Positions 6,438 through 12,227 of a stretch of DNA of 12,227 bases are shown one piece after another. How positions within the stretch are numbered: the stretch's first letter is position 1; every line of letters begins with the position of its first letter. Under the pieces are notes generated by a model. The model searched no databases, was not told the origin of the DNA, and worked only from the letters and a program-made list of their open reading frames with translations. The position numbers were made by a program, and so were the translations under genes. Origin of the DNA: VFJL01 sp037147395 (GTDB lineage: Bacteria; Pseudomonadota; Gammaproteobacteria; Burkholderiales; Nitrosomonadaceae); assembly GCA_037147395.1 (NCBI GenBank), contig JBAWVG010000043.1, forward strand, positions 1-12,227, written 5' to 3'.

Positions 6438-6466
6438 TTTTCATGGGACTGCTTATTTGTTATGAT
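6438..6466 (+). promoter_or_regulatory. Sigma-70 extended -10 promoter for the rnmA-like/yciO/M50 block
   Basis: TTTTCA (6438-6443, 4 of 6 matches to the -35 consensus) lies 17 bp before TATGAT (6461-6466), which is preceded by TG at 6458-6459, giving an extended -10. Transcription would start near 6473, about 25 nt before the PHP gene ATG. This is the best promoter-like site in the window and could serve the genes down to the M50 protease, possibly trpS too. Confidence 0.55.
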
Positions 6467-6498
6467 GCACCCCTTGCTTCGCGCGAACTATCGGCTTC

Positions 6499-7341
6499 AT
6501 GCTCAATATCGACCTGCATTGCCACTCCACAGTTTCAGATGGTTTACTGACGCCCACGCAACTAGTGGATCACGCCGCCACGCGCGGGGTGAATGTGCTA
6601 GCACTGACCGACCACGATAATGTCGATGGGCTAGATGAGGCTCGACATGCTGCCGAAGCAAAGGGCATCACCTTCATTAATGGGGTTGAGATCTCCGTCA
6701 GCTGGCGCAGCCAGACACTGCACATTGTCGGTCTCGGTATAGACCCTGAATATGCCCCACTCGTCGAAGGCCTGTCGGCCATTCGTAGTGGCCGCGCAGA
6801 GCGAGCGAGCAACATCGCCGCGCAACTTGATAAGTCTGGGATCTACGGTAGCCTGGAGGGGGCTTACTCTTATGCCGGAGCAGGGAGACTGATAGGGCGC
6901 ACTCACTTTGCACGCTTTTTGACCGAACGGGGTCATGCCAAGGATGTGAAGTCGGTATTTAAGAAGTATCTGGTCAAGGGCAAGCCGGGATACGCGCCGC
7001 ATCAATGGGTCTCACTAACCGAAGCGGTGGGTTGGATATGCGGCAGCGGTGGAAGAGCGGTGATTGCCCACCCTGCCCGTTACAAACTCGGCAAGGGCGC
7101 GCTGGACGAACTACTACTTGAATTCAAAGGTCTCGGTGGCGCAGCCATCGAGGTCATCACTGCCAGTCACACACCGGAGCAATCCCTTCTATTTGCACGT
7201 CATGCTCAGCGTCTGGATTTACTCGCTTCGCGCGGTTCAGATTTCCATGGACCGGGGGAAAGCTATTTTGATCTGGGCCGGATGCCAGAATTGCCTGCTG
7301 GATGTAAGCCCGTATGGCATGACTGGATTGGAGTAATGTAG
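6499..7341 (+). CDS. rnmA: PHP-domain phosphoesterase, RNase AM/YciV type
   Basis: This 280-residue PHP-family metal-dependent phosphoesterase resembles E. coli YciV, now RNase AM, a 5'-3' exoribonuclease that trims rRNA 5' ends; relatives also hydrolyse 3',5'-nucleoside bisphosphates (pAp). The metal-ligand motifs are all present: HCHSTVSDG (H7, H9, D14), TDHDN (D38, H39), GVEIS (E64), LHIVGLGI (H75), the GRTHFARFL segment (H136), IAHPAR (H191) and RGSDFHG (D248, H250). It should be cytosolic and catalytic with bound Mn or a similar metal. The start leads straight into the conserved IDLHCHS, and there is no strong Shine-Dalgarno. It is the first gene of the plus-strand block, 68 bp before yciO, the same neighbour pairing found in many gammaproteobacteria. 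RNase versus pAp phosphatase activity cannot be decided from sequence. Confidence 0.9.
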   Translation: MLNIDLHCHSTVSDGLLTPTQLVDHAATRGVNVLALTDHDNVDGLDEARHAAEAKGITFINGVEISVSWRSQTLHIVGLGIDPEYAPLVEGLSAIRSGRAERASNIAAQLDKSGIYGSLEGAYSYAGAGRLIGRTHFARFLTERGHAKDVKSVFKKYLVKGKPGYAPHQWVSLTEAVGWICGSGGRAVIAHPARYKLGKGALDELLLEFKGLGGAAIEVITASHTPEQSLLFARHAQRLDLLASRGSDFHGPGESYFDLGRMPELPAGCKPVWHDWIGVM

Positions 7342-7409
7342 ACCAGATCGAGATAGAGCTCCCGCTTATAAATCAATCCCCGTCATTAACAGTAGAGACC
7401 GCCCTTCAC

Positions 7410-8042
7410 GTGGCCCAATTCTTTTCCATAAATCCAGATAATCCGCAATTACGCTTGATACGGCAAGCGGCTGCGATCGTACGCGCTGACGGTGTAATCG
7501 TTTACCCGACTGATTCCTGTTACGCACTGGGCTGCCATCTGGGTGACAAGAATGCCATGACACGTATCCGCACCATACGCCAGGTAGATGACCGGCATCA
7601 CTTCACACTGGTATGTCGGGATCTGGCTGAGATCTCTCACTATGCCAAGGTCGATAACAGCCAGTACCGCTTACTTAAAGCAAGTACGCCGGGTAGCTAT
7701 ACTTTTATACTTGAAGCGACGCGCGAAGTACCACGCCGGTTGCAGCATCCAAAGCGCAATACCATCGGCCTAAGAATTCCGCGCCATCCTGTGGTGCAAG
7801 CTCTACTAGAGGAGTTGAAGGAGCCCCTACTGAGTTCCACGCTGATGCTGCCGGGGGACGAACTCCCTCTCAACGATGCCGAGGAAATTCGTGATCGCTT
7901 AGAACATCAAGTGGAACTAGTACTGGATGGTGGTCCATGTGGTTTAGAGATGACGACCGTGATTGATCTAACGGGTGAAGTGCCTGAACTAACTCGCCAA
8001 GGCAAAGGCAGCCTTACACCCTTCAGGATAACGCATGGATAG
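7410..8042 (+). CDS. yciO: YciO/Sua5-family protein (threonylcarbamoyl-AMP synthase-like)
   Basis: This 210-residue single-domain YrdC-like fold belongs to the YciO branch of the Sua5/YrdC family. Sua5/TsaC make threonylcarbamoyl-AMP for the t6A modification of tRNA; YciO is related but its own role is less clear. Seen here: GVIVYPTDSCYALGC (28-42), IRTIRQVDDRHHFTLVCRDLAEIS (53-76, where TsaC/Sua5 proteins have a KxR-type substrate motif), KRNTIGLRIPRHPV (115-128), SSTLMLPGDE (142-151) and TTVIDLT (182-188). There is no Sua5 C-terminal domain. The start is GTG at 7410, chosen because MAQFFSINPDNPQ matches the usual YciO beginning and no ATG lies nearby. The stop overlaps the M50 gene start by 8 bp, suggesting translational coupling. 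Confidence 0.9.
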   Translation: MAQFFSINPDNPQLRLIRQAAAIVRADGVIVYPTDSCYALGCHLGDKNAMTRIRTIRQVDDRHHFTLVCRDLAEISHYAKVDNSQYRLLKASTPGSYTFILEATREVPRRLQHPKRNTIGLRIPRHPVVQALLEELKEPLLSSTLMLPGDELPLNDAEEIRDRLEHQVELVLDGGPCGLEMTTVIDLTGEVPELTRQGKGSLTPFRITHG

Positions 8043-8700
8043 TATCATTCAAGGGATCGCCATCTGGGCGCTGCCGGTGATTCTTGCCATCACCCTGCAT
8101 GAGGCTGCACACGGCTACGTGGCCAGACATTTTGGTGATCTGACGGCCTATTCACAAGGTCGTATCAGTCTGAATCCGATACGTCATATCGATCTGATGG
8201 GTACGATCATCGTCCCATTAGTTCTATTTACTCTGAGCAAATTGACAGTTGGTACCGGCTTCCTGTTCGGTTGGGCCAAACCGGTACCGGTGAACTTCGG
8301 AAACTTACGTCGCCCCAAGTACGACATGCTGTGGGTGGCTGCTGCCGGTCCAGGTGCAAATCTTTTCATGGCATTCCTCTGGGCACTGGTAATGAAACTC
8401 GGCCTCTCTCTGCCGGAGAGCGAATTGACCAAACCAATGCTATTGATGGGTGAGGCGGGCATTGAAATTAATGTCATCCTGATGGTCTTGAACTTACTAC
8501 CACTGCCGCCACTTGACGGAGGGCGAATGGCGATAAGCCTGCTGCCCCATGCGATGGCACGCCATTTTGCACGGATCGAGCCTTATGGCTTTATGGTACT
8601 TCTATTGTTATTATTCACAGGGACGCTCAGCACTATTATCGGGCCATCTATCCTGTTTACGGTACAGATGATAGCAGCACTTACCGGATTGAAAGCTTGA
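8035..8700 (+). CDS. M50-family membrane metalloprotease (site-2-protease-like)
   Basis: This 221-residue polytopic inner-membrane zinc protease has the compact, PDZ-less site-2-protease type. The zinc motif HEAAH (H22, E23, H26) lies in the first hydrophobic helix (ALPVILAITLHEAAHGYVA). The third ligand lies in NLLPLPPLDGGRM (153-165, D161). Further hydrophobic segments are about 55-78, 98-122, 143-158 and 184-212. GWAKPVPVNFGNLRRPKYDMLWVAAAGPGAN (79-109) is the conserved core seen in this group. Such enzymes cut within or near membranes, but the substrate of this family is not known to me. It overlaps yciO by 8 bp and precedes trpS by 30 bp, an arrangement common in gammaproteobacteria, so its job may be general housekeeping rather than stress signalling. 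Confidence 0.92.
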   Translation: MDSIIQGIAIWALPVILAITLHEAAHGYVARHFGDLTAYSQGRISLNPIRHIDLMGTIIVPLVLFTLSKLTVGTGFLFGWAKPVPVNFGNLRRPKYDMLWVAAAGPGANLFMAFLWALVMKLGLSLPESELTKPMLLMGEAGIEINVILMVLNLLPLPPLDGGRMAISLLPHAMARHFARIEPYGFMVLLLLLFTGTLSTIIGPSILFTVQMIAALTGLKA

Positions 8701-8730
8701 TAAGCACCTAATTTTTAAGGGCAAGTAACA

Positions 8731-9933
8731 ATGTTTACTGATCGCGTCTTGTCTGGAATGCGTCCCACGGGAAGGTTACACTTGGGCCATTACCACGGCG
8801 TATTAAAAAACTGGGTGGATCTGCAGCACCAGTTCGAGTGTCTATTCTTTGTCGCCGACTGGCACGCACTGACCACGCATTACGATACGCCAGAAATCAT
8901 TGAGCAGAATGTCTGGGATATGGTGATCGACTGGCTTGCCGCTGGGGTAGATCCGGCACAGGCAACCCTATTCATCCAGTCTCAAGTACCGGCACATGCA
9001 GAGATGCATGTACTTCTCTCCATGATCACTCCACTAGGCTGGTTGGAGAGGGTCCCCTCCTACAAGGACCAGCAGGAGAAACTAAACGAGAAGGACCTGA
9101 GTACCTATGGTTTTCTCGGCTACCCGTTACTGCAGAGTTCAGACATCCTAATTTATCGAGCCAACCGCGTACCGGTCGGCGAGGATCAAGCACCACATAT
9201 CGAGTTCACCCGAGAAATTACCCGCCGGTTCAATCATATTTACGGTAAAGAAATTGGATTCAAGGAGAAGGCTGAAGAGGCGATCAAGAAGCTCGGCTCT
9301 AAAAAATCCAAGGTCTACCGTGAGTTGCGTGACCGCTACCAGGAACAGGGTGATGATGAGGCGCTAGCGACCGCACGTTCGTTACTCGATGAACAGCAGA
9401 ACCTGAGTATGGGAGACCGGGAACGGCTATTTGGTTACCTTGAAGGGGGCGGTAAGATGATACTAACCGAGCCGGAGGCGCTTCTCACTCGAGCATCCAA
9501 AATGCCAGGTTTAGACGGTCAAAAAATGTCCAAATCCTACAATAACACCATCGGACTGCGAGAAGATCCGGCCGTCGTCACAAAGAAGATCCGCACCATG
9601 CCAACCGACCCGGCACGCATCCGGCGAAGCGATCCAGGTGACCCAGCCAAGTGCCCTGTATGGCAATTCCATCTGATTTATTCAAACGCTAAGACACAGG
9701 ATTGGGTTCAGCAAGGATGTAAGAGTGCTGGTATCGGCTGCCTAGAGTGCAAACAGCCTATACTCGAGATGGTACTGGCCGAACAGGAACCGATGCATGA
9801 ACGGGCTCGAATGTATGAAGAAGACCCCTCTCTGGTTCGTAATCTCATCGCAGATGGCTGTGAAAAGGCCGACAAGCTGGCGCAGGAGACCATGCGTGAT
9901 GTTAGAGAGGCGATGGGACTCAATTACTCTTAG
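8731..9933 (+). CDS. trpS: Tryptophanyl-tRNA synthetase, long form with insert and four-Cys cluster
   Basis: This 400-residue class I aminoacyl-tRNA synthetase charges tRNA-Trp. The HIGH-type motif is PTGRLHLGH (12-20) and the KMSKS motif is QKMSKSYNN (264-272). DQAPHIEFTREI (152-163) and YPLLQSSDILIY (131-142) form the tryptophan site region. It is about 65 residues longer than E. coli TrpS. The extra length is a charged segment at about 175-240, rich in Lys, Glu and Arg, placed between the Rossmann core and KMSKS. The C-terminal half has C308, C330, C337 and C340 (C-x21-C-x6-C-x2-C), close to the C-x22-C-x6-C-x2-C that binds a 4Fe-4S cluster in Thermotoga maritima TrpRS. A modest Shine-Dalgarno (AAGGG) precedes the ATG. 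No leader peptide or T-box-like element is seen. Confidence 0.96.
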   Translation: MFTDRVLSGMRPTGRLHLGHYHGVLKNWVDLQHQFECLFFVADWHALTTHYDTPEIIEQNVWDMVIDWLAAGVDPAQATLFIQSQVPAHAEMHVLLSMITPLGWLERVPSYKDQQEKLNEKDLSTYGFLGYPLLQSSDILIYRANRVPVGEDQAPHIEFTREITRRFNHIYGKEIGFKEKAEEAIKKLGSKKSKVYRELRDRYQEQGDDEALATARSLLDEQQNLSMGDRERLFGYLEGGGKMILTEPEALLTRASKMPGLDGQKMSKSYNNTIGLREDPAVVTKKIRTMPTDPARIRRSDPGDPAKCPVWQFHLIYSNAKTQDWVQQGCKSAGIGCLECKQPILEMVLAEQEPMHERARMYEEDPSLVRNLIADGCEKADKLAQETMRDVREAMGLNYS

Positions 9934-9971
9934 CGGACTCGCCAAGATGGGAGAAATGAGTCTGGGCACAG

Positions 9972-9977
9972 TATAAT
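9972..9977 (+). promoter_or_regulatory. Isolated TATAAT ahead of scpA
   Basis: A perfect -10 hexamer sits in the 77-bp trpS-scpA gap, about 34 nt before the scpA ATG. There is no recognisable -35 at 16-18 bp and no TG extension, so a separate scpAB-parA promoter is only possible. The GACTC/GAGTC repeat just upstream (9936-9940 with 9958-9962) is too short to be a terminator. Confidence 0.3.
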
Positions 9978-10010
9978 CATGATTGAGCAGTAAGATGCCT
10001 CCACCTCAGA

Positions 10011-10817
10011 ATGAACACACTCTTCAATATCGCCACTACTCCTGTTGCAACCATTCACGGTGAGCCGCTGCTGGAGCTACCTCGCGATCTGTATATTCCA
10101 CCAGATGCGCTGGAAGTATTTCTCGATACATTCCAAGGCCCTCTAGACTTACTCCTCTACCTCATCCGTAGACATAATCTAGAAGTACTGGATATTCCGA
10201 TGGCGGAACTGACTCGCCAGTACATGGCCTATGTCGAGATAATGAAAGCCAATCAACTAGAATTAGCTGCCGAGTACCTGCTCATGGCTGCACTCTTAAT
10301 TGAAATAAAATCTCGTATGCTTCTTCCCCGCCCCGTTAGCAAAAACGAGGAAGATATCGATCCACGGGCTGAGTTAGTGCGTCGACTGCTGGAATACGAG
10401 CAGATAAAACTTGCCGGGCGAAATCTTAATGAATTACCCCAATCCGAACGGGATTTTATGCTGGTTGAATTATCGATTGAACAGTCTGTAGTTCAACGCC
10501 TACCGGGAGTCAGCGTGAATGATCTGCGTAATGCCTGGCTTACCCTGGTCACCCGGGCTCAGGCGAACCAACACCACCGTGTCACTCGAGAGGGACTCTC
10601 TGTACGTGCACATATGAGCCGCATCTTGCGTCATCTGCACGGTCGTGAGTTCGTTGAATTTCAAGAGTTATTTAGTGCCACCGCCGGCGTGTCAGAAATT
10701 GTAGTTACTTTTCTTGCGATACTAGAGCTCTCCAGAGAGTCCTTGGTGGAGTTAACACAGACTCAAACATTCGGAATCATTTATGTTAAATCAATCAGTC
10801 TCCTCACAGCCGCTTAG
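10011..10817 (+). CDS. scpA: Segregation and condensation protein A (kleisin)
   Basis: This 268-residue kleisin subunit of the bacterial SMC-ScpAB condensin links the SMC heads and binds ScpB during chromosome compaction and segregation on the nucleoid. Landmarks: an N-terminal lead ELPRDLYIPPDALEVFLDTFQGPLDLLLYLIRRHN (22-56), helix EYLLMAALLIEIKSRMLLP (88-106), RAELVRRLLEYEQIK (119-133), then a variable linker. A C-terminal winged-helix region, FVEFQELFSATAGVSEIVVTFLAILELSRESLVELTQTQTFGIIYV (214-259), contacts the SMC cap. Length and start are normal for proteobacterial ScpA; the Shine-Dalgarno is poor. The 3' end overlaps scpB by 35 bp, so the two subunits are probably translationally coupled. 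No smc gene lies in the window. Confidence 0.95.
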   Translation: MNTLFNIATTPVATIHGEPLLELPRDLYIPPDALEVFLDTFQGPLDLLLYLIRRHNLEVLDIPMAELTRQYMAYVEIMKANQLELAAEYLLMAALLIEIKSRMLLPRPVSKNEEDIDPRAELVRRLLEYEQIKLAGRNLNELPQSERDFMLVELSIEQSVVQRLPGVSVNDLRNAWLTLVTRAQANQHHRVTREGLSVRAHMSRILRHLHGREFVEFQELFSATAGVSEIVVTFLAILELSRESLVELTQTQTFGIIYVKSISLLTAA

Positions 10818-11523
10818 CGTCTCCGTTTCACCCGATCTCTGTGAGATTAAGCGCATTCTGGAAGCCGCTTTGCTCACCAGCCAGGACCCTTTAACACTCC
10901 AGGAATTGAAGAGGCTATTTGATGAGGAGTTGAGTCAAGAAATCCTGCGCAGACTGCTGGAAGAGTTACGCGAAGACTGGATCGGAAAGGGAGTGGAGCT
11001 GGTCAATGTGGCTAGCGGTTGGCGCTTTCAGAGTAGAGCCGAGATGCAACAGTTTCTTGACCGACTTAACCCCCAAAAACCACCCCGCTATTCACGTGCA
11101 GTGCTGGAAACCCTTGCGATTGTGGCTTACCGTCAGCCGGTGACAAGGGGTGACATTGAAGAGATTCGTGGCGTTGCCGTTTCCAGTCCCGTACTAAGAA
11201 CTCTTGAAGCACGAGGCTGGATAGAGGCGATTGGGCATCGCGATGTACCCGGTCGACCTGCTCTATACGCAACCACCAAAAACTTCCTGAATGATCTTAA
11301 CCTGCGTTCCCTTGAAGAGTTGCCGGCACTGGCAGATCTGGGAGCTCTAGTTGAGCCACAAGGAAGTATGGACTTACTCGCAGTCCCGCAGCTGTCTGCC
11401 ACTGAAGATGACGAGACAGAGTCTATCGCCTTGCAATCATCCCCAGAGACAGCGTTAACTGATACAGTAACAACCAATTCAACACCGCAGCAAAGAGAGC
11501 CATTGAGTAATCTTGAGGGGTAA
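10783..11523 (+). CDS. scpB: Segregation and condensation protein B
   Basis: This 246-residue partner of ScpA in the SMC condensin acts as a dimer of tandem winged-helix domains. The first domain spans about 20-97 (EIKRILEAALLTSQDPLTLQELKRLF ... VELVNVASGWRFQSR). The second spans about 100-182, with the family hallmark YSRAVLETLAIVAYRQPVTRGDIEEIRGV (103-131) and GHRDVPGRPALYATTKNFL (151-169). Residues about 190-246 are rich in Asp, Glu, Ser and Thr and look disordered. The ATG lies inside the scpA 3' end, with GGAA 7 nt upstream. rluB, the frequent gammaproteobacterial neighbour of scpB, is absent; a ParA gene follows after 4 bp, and its Shine-Dalgarno lies in the last scpB codons. Confidence 0.95.
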   Translation: MLNQSVSSQPLSVSVSPDLCEIKRILEAALLTSQDPLTLQELKRLFDEELSQEILRRLLEELREDWIGKGVELVNVASGWRFQSRAEMQQFLDRLNPQKPPRYSRAVLETLAIVAYRQPVTRGDIEEIRGVAVSSPVLRTLEARGWIEAIGHRDVPGRPALYATTKNFLNDLNLRSLEELPALADLGALVEPQGSMDLLAVPQLSATEDDETESIALQSSPETALTDTVTTNSTPQQREPLSNLEG

Positions 11524-11527
11524 TCAT

Positions 11528-12154
11528 ATGCGAGCAATTCTGGTGGCAAATCCTAAAGGGGGCTGCGGCAAGACCACCCTTGCGACCAATCTGGCAGGCT
11601 ATCTTGCCAGTCAAAACCAGCGCGTAGTGATGTGGGACCTTGATCGACAAAAATCATCGTTAAACTGGCTTACATTACGCCCCGCTGATTTGCCAACGAT
11701 CACCAGGCTCAGCTCAGATCGTGATGATGTCAATCCAAAAATTCCAGAAAGTAATGACTGGCTCGTTCTCGACTCTCCGGCCGCAATGCACGGAAAGAAC
11801 CTTGCTCATGCATTGAAACTTGCAGATAAGGTCATCGTACCGGTACAGCCATCGGTATTCGATATGGCTGCCTCACGAGACTTCCTGGACCGGTTGATAG
11901 AAGAGAAGACGGTGCGTAAACACAAATCATATATTGGAATTGTGGGAATGCGTGTTGATCCGCGTACCCGTGCTGCAGCCACTCTGGAGAAATTTCTTGA
12001 TCAGTATGATTTACCCGTTCTGACCTATCTGAGAGATACCATGGTGTACGTTAATGCTGCATTCAATGGTAAGAGTATCTTTGATCTACCTCGCTCTCAG
12101 TCAGAGCATGACCGAGAGCAATGGCAGCCTCTGATTGACTGGCTAAAAACCTAG
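11528..12154 (+). CDS. Orphan ParA/MinD-type ATPase
   Basis: This 208-residue protein is a short P-loop ATPase of the ParA/MinD/Soj (SIMIBI) class. The deviant Walker A is NPKGGCGKTT (8-17), with signature Lys K10 and P-loop Lys K15. WDLDRQKSS (36-44) is the Walker A'-type motif, and WLVLDSPA (78-85, D82) is Walker B. There is no N-terminal DNA-binding extension, so it is the small type that typically dimerises on ATP and binds nucleoid DNA nonspecifically. No parB is seen. The ATG at 11528 is preferred over an upstream in-frame TTG at 11513 because GAGGGG (11515-11520) lies 7 nt before it and the protein then begins MRAILVANPKGG. Its position 4 bp after scpB suggests co-expression and a chromosome- or cargo-positioning role; this is inference. 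Confidence 0.9.
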   Translation: MRAILVANPKGGCGKTTLATNLAGYLASQNQRVVMWDLDRQKSSLNWLTLRPADLPTITRLSSDRDDVNPKIPESNDWLVLDSPAAMHGKNLAHALKLADKVIVPVQPSVFDMAASRDFLDRLIEEKTVRKHKSYIGIVGMRVDPRTRAAATLEKFLDQYDLPVLTYLRDTMVYVNAAFNGKSIFDLPRSQSEHDREQWQPLIDWLKT

Positions 12155-12159
12155 ATACA

Positions 12160-12193
12160 CATCAGATATGCATCAATGATGCATATGCTGATG
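12160..12193. repeat. Palindrome just downstream of parA
   Basis: ATATGCATCA (12166-12175) is the exact reverse complement of 12177-12186 around a single central A. The outer arms CATCAG (12160-12165) and CTGATG (12188-12193) also match, with one extra G at 12187. It begins 6 bp after the parA stop. It could be a hairpin ending the operon, though no T-run follows, or a protein-binding site. A second foldback, CCCGC/GCGGG (12194-12198 with 12210-12214), follows at once. Confidence 0.5.
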
Positions 12194-12227
12194 CCCGCTA
12201 TGATTGGGTGCGGGGGTACTTGCAGGA

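Noticed and set aside
6276..6620. A 114-codon plus-strand frame overlapping the end of the glxA-like gene and the start of the PHP gene
   Set aside because: It overlaps the conserved IDLHCHSTVSDG start region out of phase, has no recognisable motif, and spans the promoter.
11513..11527. TTG start giving the ParA protein five extra residues
   Set aside because: The TTG overlaps the GAGGGG Shine-Dalgarno that serves the ATG at 11528, and ParA proteins begin close to the P-loop.
1..12227. CRISPR arrays, tRNA or rRNA genes, complete insertion sequences, prophage or defence genes
   Set aside because: No regularly spaced repeats, tRNA cloverleaf sequences, transposase or integrase motifs, or known defence domains were seen on either strand.

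Overview
The window looks like chromosomal DNA of a proteobacterium, most likely a gammaproteobacterium of middling GC content. Three things point there: a fused CysG siroheme synthase, the gene order RNase AM-like / YciO / M50 protease / TrpS / ScpA / ScpB, and the sequences of those proteins. No phage, plasmid, CRISPR or complete insertion sequence is visible. I cannot name a genus from the sequence alone.

Left part (1-4910) is a loose set of single genes. It starts with the first codons of a minus-strand gene cut by the window edge. Next come a minus-strand APH/choline-kinase-fold phosphotransferase, a small minus-strand four-helix membrane protein (DUF6803-like) with a Met/His tail, a plus-strand short-chain dehydrogenase behind an almost G-free leader, and minus-strand cysG. 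Just upstream of cysG, on the plus strand, is a 45-codon relic of a CobW/COG0523 metallochaperone GTPase. It keeps the P-loop and then runs into a near-perfect 50-bp palindrome.

Middle (4911-6279) is a divergent pair: a 100-residue antibiotic-biosynthesis-monooxygenase (ABM) domain protein on minus, and a GlxA-type AraC regulator on plus. The 60-100 bp between them holds a TGCCA-AG-TGGCA palindrome and a perfect TATAAT placed so that the regulator mRNA would be nearly leaderless.

Right part (6430-12154) is a tight plus-strand block behind a good extended -10 promoter. It encodes an RNase AM/YciV-type PHP phosphoesterase, a YciO/Sua5-family protein, a site-2-protease-like M50 membrane peptidase and tryptophanyl-tRNA synthetase. 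These are followed by the condensin partners ScpA and ScpB (genes overlap by 35 bp) and an orphan ParA ATPase 4 bp after scpB. The block joins RNA/translation housekeeping to chromosome organisation. The TrpRS carries a four-cysteine set resembling the 4Fe-4S site of Thermotoga TrpRS. A palindrome follows parA, and no parB is seen.

I found no clearly new multi-gene system. The best second looks are the cobW relic with its palindrome, the Fe-S-type TrpRS, the ScpA-ScpB-ParA arrangement, and the divergent ABM/GlxA control region.
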